Shown: in pieces, positions 1-8,147 of the stretch | How the letters are laid out: each line of letters opens with the position of its first letter | How positions within the stretch are numbered: position 1 is the stretch's first letter | DNA from: Candidatus Rokuibacteriota bacterium | Lineage (GTDB): Bacteria > Methylomirabilota > Methylomirabilia > Rokubacteriales > CSP1-6 | DNA length: 64,000 bases | Reading direction: 5' to 3' | Assembly: GCA_003220685.1 (NCBI GenBank) | Contig: QHTE01000052.1 | Location: forward strand, 150,397-214,396 | Made by a program: the position numbers and the translations under genes | The notes under the pieces: generated by a model | Told to the model about the DNA's origin: nothing | The model's input: only the letters and a program-made list of their open reading frames with translations | Database searches by the model: none

Positions 1-12
1 GCCGCGCGAACG

Positions 13-729
13 TCACGAACGCCTCCGGCCGACTCGTCGGCGCGCTCGCAACATTTGCCAGAGCATTCCCGGCCCGTGGCGCAGCACGCCGACCTTGCTG
101 CCGGCCTGATCGGCCCAGTTCACGGGAACCTCGACGACGCGACAGCCCGCGGCCCTGGCCAGCAGGAGCAGCTCGACGTCGAAGCCGAACCCCGGCGTGG
201 ACAGCGCCTCGAACAGGCGCGTCGCCGCCGGCGCCGTGAACGCCTTGAAGCCGCACTGGGAATCGGCGATGCCGTGCAGGCCCATCCTCGCGACCAGCCA
301 GTTGAAGAGGCGCCCGGCCACCACGCGATGCGCACGCGCCGTCACCGAGACGCCGGAGTCGACGAGGACGCGGGAGCCGATCGCCACGTCGGCGCCCGCC
401 ACCAGCAGCGGCTCGAGCCGCTTCAGCTCCTCGATCGGCGTGGCCCCGTCGGCGTCGGCGAAGACGCGGTAGGCCCCCTTCGCGGCCAGCATTCCCGCGC
501 GGACCGCGGCGCCCTTGCCCGCGTTCGGCCGCAGGCGCAGCACGCTGACCGTCGGGAAGCGTCGTGCCTCGACGACCTCGGCGGTGCCGTCGGTCGAGCC
601 GTCGTCGACGACGATGACCTCGTAGGGCTCGTCGCGCCCCTCGAAGTACGCGACGACCTTCTCCAGAAACGCCGGGAGGCGCTGCGCCTCGTCGAACGCC
701 GGGATGACGACCGACCAGCGCGGTGTCAC
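13..729 (-). CDS. Family 2 glycosyltransferase (dolichyl-phosphate glucosyltransferase-like)
   Basis: A 238-residue GT-A fold glycosyltransferase, probably moving a sugar from a nucleotide sugar to a polyprenyl-phosphate carrier at the inner face of the membrane. The start of the protein reads [10 protein letters not shown], followed by the nucleotide-binding DDGSTDGT at residues 42-49 and a DAD metal-binding motif at 92-94, which is the usual order for this family. The GTG at 729 was chosen because homology begins there and it overlaps the malic enzyme stop as GTGA, so translation is probably coupled. A longer reading frame upstream adds only basic, low-complexity sequence. No C-terminal membrane segment is obvious. 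The acceptor cannot be told from sequence. Confidence 0.85.
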   Translation of the reverse strand: MTPRWSVVIPAFDEAQRLPAFLEKVVAYFEGRDEPYEVIVVDDGSTDGTAEVVEARRFPTVSVLRLRPNAGKGAAVRAGMLAAKGAYRVFADADGATPIEELKRLEPLLVAGADVAIGSRVLVDSGVSVTARAHRVVAGRLFNWLVARMGLHGIADSQCGFKAFTAPAATRLFEALSTPGFGFDVELLLLARAAGCRVVEVPVNWADQAGSKVGVLRHGPGMLWQMLRARRRVGRRRS

Positions 730-2159
730 CGAATCCTGGTCGAGTCCAGGCGTCGCCGCCGCCGAGCCGTCGCAGTGTCGTGGGCGGCGCGGGCCACGCC
801 TTCGGCCACGGCCGGCGCCACGCTCTTGTTGAAGACGCTGGGGATGATGTACTCCTCGCAGAGCTCGCTGGGGCTCACGCACGCGGCCAGCGCGCGCGCC
901 GCGGCAATTTTCATCTCGTCATTGACCGCCCGCGCGCGGGCGTCGAGCAGGCCTCGGAAGAAGCCGGGGAAGCACAGCACGTTGTTGATCTGGTTCGGGT
1001 AGTCCGAGCGGCCCGTCGCCATCACGCGGACGTGCTTCTCGGCCTCCTCAGGCCGGATCTCCGGGTCGGGATTGGCCATGGCGAAAACGATGGGGTCGCG
1101 CGCCATCCGCTTCAGATCGCGCGGCGACAGAATGCCGGGCACCGAGAGCCCGATGAAAACGTCCGCGCGCGCGAGCGCCGCGCTCAGACCGCCCGTGACC
1201 CGACGCGGGTTGGTGGCGGCGGCGACCCAGCGCTTCATGAAGTCCATGCCTTCCGTCCGACCGCGGTGGATGATGCCGTGCTCGTCGACCCCGATGATGT
1301 CACGGACCCCGCTCGATTGAAGAATCTTGATGGTAGCGGTCCCGGCGGCGCCGACGCCCGTCACGACCACCCGGATTCGCCGCGGGTCCTTGCGCACGAT
1401 CTTGAGCGCGTTGAGGAGGGCCGCGAGCACCACGACCGCCGTGCCGTGCTGGTCGTCGTGGAAGACCGGGATGTCCAGCTCCTTGCGGAGGCGCTCCTCG
1501 ACCTCGAAGCAGCGCGGGGCGGCGATGTCTTCAAGGTTGACGCCGCCGAACGCCGGCGCCACCAGCTTTACGGTCTCGACGATCTTGTCCGCGTCCCTGG
1601 TCCCGAGGCAGAGAGGAAAGGCGTCGACCCCGGCGAACTCCTTGAAGAGCATCGCCTTGCCTTCCATCACCGGCAGCGCCGCCTCGGGGCCGATGTCCCC
1701 GAGGCCCAGAACCGCGGTCCCGTCGGTGACGACCGCGACGGTGTTGTGCTTGATCGTCAGCGAGAAAGCCCGCTGCCGGTCGTCCCGGATCGCGAGAGAG
1801 ACCCGTGCCACCCCCGGCGTGTACACCATCGAGAGGTCGTCACGGGTACGGATCGGGACCTTGTTGCGGACTTCGATCTTGCCGCCCAGGTGCATCAAGA
1901 ACGTGCGGTCGGAAATGGCACCGACGCGCACGCCGGCCACCCGGCGCAGCCGGCTCACGATCTGCTGGGCGTGGATGCTGTCGCGCGCCTTGACGGTGAT
2001 ATCGCGCTCGGTCCGCTCGCGCGTGGTCTCGACCAGGTCGACGGCGCCGATGTCGCCGCCGGCGTCTCCGATCGCGGACGTGACGCGACCGAGCATGCCC
2101 GGCCGGTTCGCGATCTGCAGCCGGACGGTGAAGCTATAGCTCGCGCTCGGGGCAATCAC
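726..2159 (-). CDS. NAD(P)-dependent malic enzyme with N-terminal ACT domain
   Basis: Oxidative decarboxylation of malate to pyruvate. Residues about 8-80 form an ACT-type regulatory domain (NRPGMLGRVTSAIGDAGGDI), followed by the malic N domain (VVTDGTAVLGLGDIGP, KAMLFKEFAGVDAFPLCL, HDDQHGTAVVVLAALLNAL) and a Rossmann domain with GVGAAGTA. The ACT fusion suggests amino-acid control and is common in bacterial short malic enzymes. The start was placed at GTG 2159, just before the ACT homology; a purine-rich GGGAGGGAGAGG lies about 13 bases upstream, so the spacing is long and the start is uncertain. Its stop overlaps the downstream glycosyltransferase start. Cofactor preference cannot be judged. 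Confidence 0.9.
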   Translation of the reverse strand: MIAPSASYSFTVRLQIANRPGMLGRVTSAIGDAGGDIGAVDLVETTRERTERDITVKARDSIHAQQIVSRLRRVAGVRVGAISDRTFLMHLGGKIEVRNKVPIRTRDDLSMVYTPGVARVSLAIRDDRQRAFSLTIKHNTVAVVTDGTAVLGLGDIGPEAALPVMEGKAMLFKEFAGVDAFPLCLGTRDADKIVETVKLVAPAFGGVNLEDIAAPRCFEVEERLRKELDIPVFHDDQHGTAVVVLAALLNALKIVRKDPRRIRVVVTGVGAAGTATIKILQSSGVRDIIGVDEHGIIHRGRTEGMDFMKRWVAAATNPRRVTGGLSAALARADVFIGLSVPGILSPRDLKRMARDPIVFAMANPDPEIRPEEAEKHVRVMATGRSDYPNQINNVLCFPGFFRGLLDARARAVNDEMKIAAARALAACVSPSELCEEYIIPSVFNKSVAPAVAEGVARAAHDTATARRRRRLDSTRIR

Positions 2160-2492
2160 TCCGTCGATTCTACCTCTCCCTCCCGGCTTCGAGCGGTCCA
2201 CCCCGGAGGACACAAGATGGCCCCGTCTGGAACTCTGGGTCGGGTGTTCTGGTTCTGGACAAATACACGAGGCTGCTGAATAGCGCGGCGGTGAATCCGG
2301 TCAGAAGCCTGCCCCGGAGCCGGGGAGCCGGAGCGGGTCGAGTCTTCGAGCCCGGGTAAACCCCGCAGGGGCGCCGCGGGGATGACCCTAGGCCGGGCTC
2401 CAGTGGGATGAAAGTCTAGTTTGATGAAACTTTGAAGCGGGTTCGCGCATCTGAATGAACAGGAATCTCTATACGAGAAAGCCGGTGACACG
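2160..2492. other. Intergenic region between divergent malic enzyme and sigma factor genes
   Basis: About 330 bases with no convincing gene. It must hold the promoters for both divergent genes. A G+C-rich hairpin-like stretch (CCCCGC...GCGGGG) lies near 2360-2382. The last 90 bases before the sigma factor gene are noticeably richer in A+T, with TTGAAG at 2432-2437, but no hexamer pair with convincing spacing could be assigned. Confidence 0.4.
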
Positions 2493-3989
2493 ATGACATT
2501 TCGCGAGACTTCGGACGCGGTTGAAGGCAGCCCCGTGGCTTCCGGCACCATCACCTCGGCCGGCGAGCGCGAAGCTCACGCGGTGGTCGACGACGACGCG
2601 GAGGAGACTCCGCGGGCGGCCGTCGAGGAGACGTACGCTCCCGGTCTCACCAAGGGTGAAGATCCGGTCCGTCTGTACCTGAAGGAGATCGGCAAGGTCC
2701 CCCTGCTTAACGCCGCGCAGGAGGTCCAGATCGGACGGCGCATCGAGGTCGGCCAGATCGCCCTGCGCCGCACGCTCGTCGCGATCCCGATGGCCGTCGA
2801 AGCCCTCCTCGAGGTCGGGGACAAGCTGCGTCGAGGCGAGATCGCAGCCGACGACGTGATCGTCCTGCCCGAGGGGGGAGAGCTCGAGGCGAAGGCGATC
2901 CGTCCGATCGTCCTGGCCTTCGAGCGCGTTCGCCGTCTCCAGCGGAAGATCGCCCGGCTCGAGGAGTCGCTCTCCGCCAGGCGGCGGTCGGCTGCTTATC
3001 GCAAGAGCACCGCGACGGCGATCGCCGCCGCGCGCGAGGCGATCCAGGACGTCGTGGCCGACATGACCCTGAAGCCGGCCTTGATCGACGATCTGGTCGC
3101 GCAGGTGCGCCGCCGCTGGGAGAAGATCAGCGAGCTGGACCGCAGCGCCCGTCGGGTCCACAACCCGGTAGCCACGCGCGAGCTCCGTCTGCTCGAGAAG
3201 CGCACCGGGCTTCCTCGAAAGCAGCTCGGCCCTCTCCTCGAGCAGATCGACCGGAGCGATCGCACGGTTCGGCAGGCCAAGCGCGAGCTGATGGAGGCCA
3301 ACCTGCGCCTGGTGGTCTCGGTGGCCAAGCGCTACCTGGGCAGCGATCTTTCCCTGCTGGATCTGGTCCAGGAAGGCAACATCGGGCTCATGAAGGCCGT
3401 CGACCGGTTCCAGTACCGGCGAGGCTTCAAGTTCTCGACGTACGCCACGTGGTGGATCCGCCAGGCGATCACGCGGGCGATCGCGGACCACTCACGCACG
3501 ATCCGGATCCCGGTCCACATGGTCGAGACGTTGAACCGGATCTCGCGGGTGAACCGCAATCTCGTGAACGAGATCGGCCGCGAACCGACCCCGGAGGAGC
3601 TCGCTCAGCGGACGGGCGTGCCGGCCAAGAAGGTGCGGCTCATCCTCGAGTCGTCCAGGAAGCCTCTCTCGCTCGAGACACCCATCGGCGAGGACTCGGA
3701 GCTCGGAGATTTTCTCGAGGACAAGTCGGCCGGCTCGCCGAACGAGTCGCTCCTGAACCAGGACCTGACCACGCAGGTCGAGCGGGCGCTGTCGATGCTG
3801 TCGCCGAAGGAGAAGGAGATCCTGAGGCTGCGGTTCGGCATCGGCGAAGAGGGCGAGCACACCCTCGAAGAGGTGGGCAAGCGCTTCGAGGTGACGCGCG
3901 AGCGCATCCGGCAGATCGAGGCCAAGGCGCTCCGGAAGCTGCGTCACCCGCTCCGGGGTCGCAATCTCAGAGCGTTTATCGAGAATTAG
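2493..3989 (+). CDS. rpoD: RNA polymerase primary sigma factor (sigma-70/RpoD)
   Basis: Main promoter-recognition subunit of RNA polymerase, 498 residues. Region 1.2 starts near residue 55 ([16 protein letters not shown]), a non-conserved insert with charged helices spans about 90-235, region 2 begins near 266 ([16 protein letters not shown], then [20 protein letters not shown] and [13 protein letters not shown]), region 3 follows ([12 protein letters not shown]), and region 4 ends with the helix-turn-helix [20 protein letters not shown] near 455-475. The acidic N-terminus is short and lacks a clear region 1.1, so it is smaller than E. coli RpoD but has the insert that alternative sigma factors lack. 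It is monocistronic and followed by a double-hairpin element. Confidence 0.95.
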   Translation: MTFRETSDAVEGSPVASGTITSAGEREAHAVVDDDAEETPRAAVEETYAPGLTKGEDPVRLYLKEIGKVPLLNAAQEVQIGRRIEVGQIALRRTLVAIPMAVEALLEVGDKLRRGEIAADDVIVLPEGGELEAKAIRPIVLAFERVRRLQRKIARLEESLSARRRSAAYRKSTATAIAAAREAIQDVVADMTLKPALIDDLVAQVRRRWEKISELDRSARRVHNPVATRELRLLEKRTGLPRKQLGPLLEQIDRSDRTVRQAKRELMEANLRLVVSVAKRYLGSDLSLLDLVQEGNIGLMKAVDRFQYRRGFKFSTYATWWIRQAITRAIADHSRTIRIPVHMVETLNRISRVNRNLVNEIGREPTPEELAQRTGVPAKKVRLILESSRKPLSLETPIGEDSELGDFLEDKSAGSPNESLLNQDLTTQVERALSMLSPKEKEILRLRFGIGEEGEHTLEEVGKRFEVTRERIRQIEAKALRKLRHPLRGRNLRAFIEN

Positions 3990-3994
3990 CCTCA

Positions 3995-4061
3995 TGGGGG
4001 CCTCGACGGGCCCCCCAAACCCCCCGCGCGCGGAGGGCGCCCCGGCGAAGCCGGGGCGCCC
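3995..4061. terminator. Double-hairpin intergenic element between convergent genes
   Basis: Two stem-loops follow the sigma factor stop. The first pairs GGGGGCC (3996-4002) with GGCCCCC (4009-4015). After a C-rich linker, the second is a perfect 12-bp stem, 4035-4046 with 4050-4061, closed by a GAA loop. It lies between convergent genes and probably ends transcription from both sides, although no U-tract follows. The same architecture recurs at 60654-60721. Confidence 0.6.
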
Positions 4062-4121
4062 CTCGACGCCGCACCAACCGTAGCCGGCCCGCAATCGCTG
4101 CTCCCTGCTTATCGCTGCTCT

Positions 4122-4631
4122 CTAACGCAGCTGGTTTGTCGTGACCAGGAGGTAGGTGGCGAGACCGGTGTCCGGGGGCGAGGTGCTGACCATCGTCAGC
4201 ATGGTCGCGATCTCGCTCCGGTGGTGCGTGGCGTGATTCGCGACGTGCTGGAGCAGCGGCCCGAGCGGGGCCCTGAACTGCTTGCCCTCCGCGCCGGTGT
4301 ATTGGATGACGCGATCGTAGTCCGCCGCCGACAATCCCTCGATGTAGGCGCGCTGCTCCCGCTCGAGATCGTCCCACGGCGCGCGGATCGACGCGAGCGT
4401 CGTCAATTCCGCGCCCGGGACCGACGTGACCGTGCCGCCCGTCCACCGCGTCAGCCAGAGCCGGTCCGCGCCGTAGAGATGGCCGAACATCCTTCGGATC
4501 GTCGGATAGCTGAACTGTTTGCCCACCTCGCGGGAGAGCAGATCCTCGCCGAGCGCGGCCGCGACGTCGAAGAGTCGGCGGTTGGCCCAGCGGTGGTAGT
4601 CGTAGAGACCGCGGATCAGGTCGACGCTCAT
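4122..4631 (-). CDS. DinB-fold metal-dependent protein
   Basis: A 169-residue four-helix DinB/YfiT-type protein (not the DNA polymerase DinB). It starts with the family-typical YDYHRWANRRLFDVA, has GHLYGADRLWLTRW near residues 50-63 and ends with a NHATHHRSEIATML helix near 131-144; the histidines in these helices are the usual metal-binding triad. Members include thiol-dependent S-transferases, but the substrate here is unknown. It is the last gene of the leftward accC cluster, 10 bases after the biotin carrier gene, and faces the sigma factor gene across the double hairpin. Confidence 0.8.
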   Translation of the reverse strand: MSVDLIRGLYDYHRWANRRLFDVAAALGEDLLSREVGKQFSYPTIRRMFGHLYGADRLWLTRWTGGTVTSVPGAELTTLASIRAPWDDLEREQRAYIEGLSAADYDRVIQYTGAEGKQFRAPLGPLLQHVANHATHHRSEIATMLTMVSTSPPDTGLATYLLVTTNQLR

Positions 4632-4641
4632 CGAGCTCTCC

Positions 4642-4857
4642 CTACTCCAGCACGGCGACCACGTCGCCTTCCTGGACGGTCTGGCCTTCCTGGACCCTGA
4701 TCTCCTTCACCGCGCCGGCCCTCGGCGCTTCGACGGGGATCTCCATCTTCATCGACTCGAGCACGATCACCGCGTCGCCGGCCGCCACCCGATCACCTGG
4801 CTTGGTGGGGATCTGGAACACGACCCCCGTGATGTGCGCCTTGATCTCCTCAGGCAT
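4642..4857 (-). CDS. Small biotin carboxyl carrier protein
   Basis: At 71 residues this is essentially only a biotinyl domain. The biotinylation motif ESMKME gives Lys37 as the attachment site, and the two half-barrel repeats (VFQIPTKPGDRVAAGD and VKEIRVQEGQTVQEGD) flank it. E. coli AccB is about 156 residues and has an N-terminal dimerisation segment and a thumb, both absent here. The start overlaps the biotin carboxylase stop by 8 bases, so the two are made together. No carboxyltransferase gene is in the window, so the acyl-CoA substrate is unknown. Confidence 0.9.
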   Translation of the reverse strand: MPEEIKAHITGVVFQIPTKPGDRVAAGDAVIVLESMKMEIPVEAPRAGAVKEIRVQEGQTVQEGDVVAVLE

Positions 4858-6196
4858 TGAACGCTCCTTGTTCGAGCATCTGCGTGTGCACCCGGCCCTG
4901 GCGGAACTCGCTGCTCGCGACCACCCCGCGCAGGAACGGAATCGTGGTGCGCACGCCCTCGATCACGCAGCGATCGAGCGCGTCGGCCAGGCGCTCGATC
5001 GCCTGATCCCGGGTTGCCCCATGGGCGATCAGCTTGAGAAGCAGCGGATCGTAGTGGACGGACACCGTGCTCCCCGGTTCGACTCCGGATTCGATCCGGA
5101 TCCCCTCTCCCGAGGGCAGCTCGAGCCTCTGAACCGTACCGGGCGACGGCAGGAAGCCCTTCGACGGGTCCTCAGCATACACTCGGCACTCGATCGCCGC
5201 TCGGCGCTGGACGATCTCGCTCTGACCCCACGGCAAGGGTTCCCCCGCCGCCGCGCGGAGCTGAGCGACGACGAGATCGAGCCCCGTCACTTCCTCGGTC
5301 ACGGGATGCTCGACCTGCAGGCGCGCGTTCATCTCGAGGAAATAGAATCCGCCGCCCTCGTCCACGAGGAATTCCATCGTCCCGGCGTTCGTGTAGCCGA
5401 TGGCCCGGGCACCGGCCACCGCCGCGGCGGTCAAGCCGGTCTTGGTTGCCGGCGCCAGGCCTGGCGCCGGCGACTCCTCGACGAGCTTCTGGTGCCGCCG
5501 CTGGATCGAGCATTCGCGCTCGTGCATGTGCACGACGCTTCCCACCCTGTCGCCGAACACCTGGACCTCCACGTGCCTCGGCCGCTCCAGATAGCGCTCG
5601 ACGTAGAGCTCGCCCATCCCGAACGCGGCCTGCGAGCGCCGGGTCGCCGCGGCGAACGCCGCGGCGAGATCGCCGGGCTTGGCGACGCGGGCCATGCCGA
5701 TGCCCCCGCCGCCCGCCGCGGCTTTCAGAATGACGGGGTAGCCGATCTCACGCGCGATCGCCTCGGCGGCCGCGACGTCGGCGACCGGGTCGAAGCTGCC
5801 GGGCAGCACCGAGACGCCGGCGGCGCTCATCAGCCTGCGGGCCTCGATCTTGTCTCCCATCTTGCGGATCGCTTCCGGCCCGGGCCCGATGAAGACGATC
5901 CCGGCGCGCCGCACGGCCTCGGCGAATCGCCAGCTCTCGGAGAGAAAGCCGTAGCCGGGATGGATGGCGTCGGCCCGCGCCTGGCGAGCCGCTTCGAGGA
6001 TGCGCTCGGCGTTGAGGTAGCTTTCGCGCGCCGGGGCGCCCCCGACCTCGATCGCCCGGTCGGCGTCGCGTACGTGAACAGCCCCACGATCGGCTTCCGA
6101 GTACACCGCGACCGTCCTGAGCCCGAGCGCGCGGCAGGCGCGGAACACCCGGCGCGCGATCTCTCCCCGGTTGGCGACGAGGACGGTGCCGAACAA
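4850..6196 (-). CDS. accC: Biotin carboxylase subunit of an acyl-CoA carboxylase
   Basis: ATP-dependent carboxylation of the biotin on the adjacent carrier protein. The 448-residue protein has the pre-ATP-grasp start VLVANRGEIARRVFRACR, the glycine-rich ATP-grasp loop KAAAGGGGIGM near residue 159, the catalytic segment with ERECSIQRRHQKLVEE, and the conserved MEFLVDEGGGFYFLEMNARLQVEHPVTE divided over the active site near 275-300. Length and order match AccC. It is translationally coupled to the carrier gene. It could serve acetyl-, propionyl- or another acyl-CoA carboxylase; sequence alone does not decide. Confidence 0.93.
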   Translation of the reverse strand: MFGTVLVANRGEIARRVFRACRALGLRTVAVYSEADRGAVHVRDADRAIEVGGAPARESYLNAERILEAARQARADAIHPGYGFLSESWRFAEAVRRAGIVFIGPGPEAIRKMGDKIEARRLMSAAGVSVLPGSFDPVADVAAAEAIAREIGYPVILKAAAGGGGIGMARVAKPGDLAAAFAAATRRSQAAFGMGELYVERYLERPRHVEVQVFGDRVGSVVHMHERECSIQRRHQKLVEESPAPGLAPATKTGLTAAAVAGARAIGYTNAGTMEFLVDEGGGFYFLEMNARLQVEHPVTEEVTGLDLVVAQLRAAAGEPLPWGQSEIVQRRAAIECRVYAEDPSKGFLPSPGTVQRLELPSGEGIRIESGVEPGSTVSVHYDPLLLKLIAHGATRDQAIERLADALDRCVIEGVRTTIPFLRGVVASSEFRQGRVHTQMLEQGAFNA

Positions 6197-6202
6197 CGAC
6201 GC

Positions 6203-7186
6203 TCAGGCCGGGCGGACGGCGTCTCGCCCGACGACGTCGAGAGCGGCGATCCGCCAGCCCTCCGGAGACGAGGTCCAGCGGGCGAGCACCGTCGCCGAGC
6301 TCGAGGGCCCGTCCAGGCGCGTCTTCACGAGCCGCTGGTGGCCGAGCCGCGCGAAGGCGACGGTCACGTGGTGGGAATAGGAGGTCCCGCGCAGCAGAGC
6401 CCACGCGGTCGCTTCGAGCTCGAGACCCGGCGCCAGGAGGCGCGACAGCCCGGCGTCGTCGCCGGCCACGAACGCGTCGGCGAACGAGCGCTGCGCCTTC
6501 TCGAGGTCCGGGGGGATCGGCCAGGCGCCCGTCGCCTTCTCCAGTCGGATGAACTCCTGCGCATCGTCGGAGAGCTCGGCCCGCGCGACCACGATCTCGG
6601 GCGCCGCGCGCGGCGGCAATCCGGCGCCGGTCACGCCGCCCGCGGCCGCCAGCAGCCCTTCCAGGTGGCGGCGGCGCGCGCTCACGCGCTCTGTCACGCG
6701 AGGACCCGCGGCGAGATAACGCAGGATGGTCTCGCCCGCCGCGATGTGGCGCTCCTCGTCGTCGATACACCGTGCCAGGATGCGGCGGGTCGGCGGCTCG
6801 TAGACCGGGTTGGCGCGCGCGAGGTGATCGCGATAGGTCGCGAGCAGGTGGGGCTTCAGCACGCCGTACACGCCTACCAGCCGCTCGACCGTCTGATCGG
6901 CCGCTTCCGCGTCCTCGATCGAGTCCATGAACGTGGCGACCGCGGGATTCGCGGCCTCCGAGACCTGGGCGCGCGAGCGTAGCTCGGGAAGCCGCTGGCC
7001 GAAGGCGTCGCAGTGCTGGGCGAGGTCCCACACGTGCCGGCCCATCAGGAGCTTGGCGGAGAGCTCGGGGGTGAGGGCGATCCAGCCGCCGATCGCCCGC
7101 ATCGTGCGCTCGACGACGTAGCGGTAGTTGCGGAGCAGACGCGCGGAGTGGTCGGCGCTGAAGGTTCCTTCGAGGGGCTCGGGCAC
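6203..7186 (-). CDS. Ferritin-like protein with C-terminal NTF2/SnoaL-like domain
   Basis: A 327-residue protein of unknown function. Its first two thirds are helical, with a DDEERHIAAGE segment that gives an ExxH of the ferritin-like type near residue 190, but the full set of diiron ligands is not evident. The C-terminal part (from about EKAQRSFADAFVAGDDAGLSRLL to the end) resembles an NTF2/SnoaL-like domain. The GTG at 7186 was chosen because it lies 5 bases after the stop of the upstream ferritin-like gene; an open frame continues further but only as the shadow of that gene. The two are likely co-transcribed with accC downstream. Confidence 0.6.
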   Translation of the reverse strand: MPEPLEGTFSADHSARLLRNYRYVVERTMRAIGGWIALTPELSAKLLMGRHVWDLAQHCDAFGQRLPELRSRAQVSEAANPAVATFMDSIEDAEAADQTVERLVGVYGVLKPHLLATYRDHLARANPVYEPPTRRILARCIDDEERHIAAGETILRYLAAGPRVTERVSARRRHLEGLLAAAGGVTGAGLPPRAAPEIVVARAELSDDAQEFIRLEKATGAWPIPPDLEKAQRSFADAFVAGDDAGLSRLLAPGLELEATAWALLRGTSYSHHVTVAFARLGHQRLVKTRLDGPSSSATVLARWTSSPEGWRIAALDVVGRDAVRPA

Positions 7187-7191
7187 GCCCG

Positions 7192-7947
7192 TCAGTAGAC
7201 CTGAGACCGCTGGGTCGTCTTGATCAGACGTTCGATCTCTTCTTCCGTGAACCCGGCCATGCGTCGCACGTCCGTCGCGATCGAGATCGACACGGCCTCG
7301 TGGTCGCCCTCGCGACGGACGCCGCCCAGATTGAAGCGCTCGTCGATGCTCTCCTGAAACTCGATCGCCTTGCGGCGGCGCTCGGCGTCGCCCTCGGTGA
7401 GCTTGGTCAGCCACTTCGAGCCCATGCGCACGTGGGTGATCTCGTCCGCTAGGACGAAGTCGACGGCGCGCTCCAGGATCGGGTCGCCGATCTTGCGCGC
7501 GATGTGCACGAGCTGGTTGAAGACGTCGCACGCGAGGCCCTCGAGCCCGCGGTTGACGCCCGCGACGCGCGCGGCGGCGTCCTCGGCGCAGGCGCAGCGC
7601 CAGAGGATCGTCGTCTCCGGATACTCCCCGGCGTAGCCGTCGAGGTGCTCGAGCAGCCTCAGGTAGATCTCGACGTGGCGCGACTCGTCCCAGACCTGGC
7701 GCGCCATGTCCATCGTGAAATCCCAGGGCGCGTCGGGGAAGTCGCACACGCTCCGGCCGGCCCCTTCCATCGCCTGGAGCTCGCCGACCATGATCCCGTG
7801 GACCCGCTCCTTGATCGACTCGCCGCTCGAGAGATCGGGAAACGGCGGCAGCCCCTGGGCCACCTTTAACTCGGCGACCTCGCGCGCGCGCATCCGCACG
7901 AATCGCTCCTCACGCGCGAGCTTGTCGTAGGCGATCGGACGATCCAT
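7192..7947 (-). CDS. Ferritin-like diiron protein
   Basis: A 251-residue helical protein with a complete ferritin-like ligand pattern: Glu56 (GELQAME), Glu88-x-x-His91 (DESRHVEIYL), Glu136 (GLEGLA) and Glu169-x-x-His172 (ADEITHVRMG). This is the E, ExxH, E, ExxH arrangement of carboxylate-bridged diiron proteins. The reaction is unknown; DUF455/MiaE-like relatives are possible. It heads a leftward operon with a second, atypical ferritin-like gene, accC and the biotin carrier. A GAACGGCTGTTC palindrome lies 18 bases upstream of the start and may be its operator. Confidence 0.75.
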   Translation of the reverse strand: MDRPIAYDKLAREERFVRMRAREVAELKVAQGLPPFPDLSSGESIKERVHGIMVGELQAMEGAGRSVCDFPDAPWDFTMDMARQVWDESRHVEIYLRLLEHLDGYAGEYPETTILWRCACAEDAAARVAGVNRGLEGLACDVFNQLVHIARKIGDPILERAVDFVLADEITHVRMGSKWLTKLTEGDAERRRKAIEFQESIDERFNLGGVRREGDHEAVSISIATDVRRMAGFTEEEIERLIKTTQRSQVY

Positions 7948-7965
7948 CAGGGTCCTCCACGCGAA

Positions 7966-7981
7966 ATGAACGGCTGTTCAT
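7966..7981. promoter_or_regulatory. Palindrome, candidate TetR-family operator
   Basis: ATGAAC-GGCT-GTTCAT is a perfect 6-bp inverted repeat with a 4-base centre, 18 bases upstream of the ferritin-like gene and about 80 bases before the livH promoter. The GAAC-N4-GTTC form is common for TetR-type repressors. No regulator gene is next to it, so the owner is unknown. Confidence 0.5.
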
Positions 7982-8059
7982 CGCAGTGTAAACGAGCGGG
8001 CCGCACGTGGCAATCCCACCGGACGTCGGGCATCCCGGGAGGCGAAACACCCGTCCGGA

Positions 8060-8088
8060 TTGACGAATGGCGCCGCGCTGGCTATAAC
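8060..8088 (+). promoter_or_regulatory. Sigma-70 promoter of the livHMGF-ligase operon
   Basis: TTGACG at 8060-8065 and TATAAC at 8083-8088, separated by 17 bases, match the primary sigma factor consensus closely. Transcription would begin near 8095, about 50 bases before the livH start. Confidence 0.7.
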
Positions 8089-8147
8089 CGGAGCATTTCG
8101 CTTCGCGAATCCGGGAGGTGCGCTCCGCGCACCCCGGGGAGGACGCG

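Noticed and set aside
723..2279. Long plus-strand frame opposite malic enzyme
   Set aside because: Same shadow effect; the minus strand encodes a clear ACT-malic enzyme.
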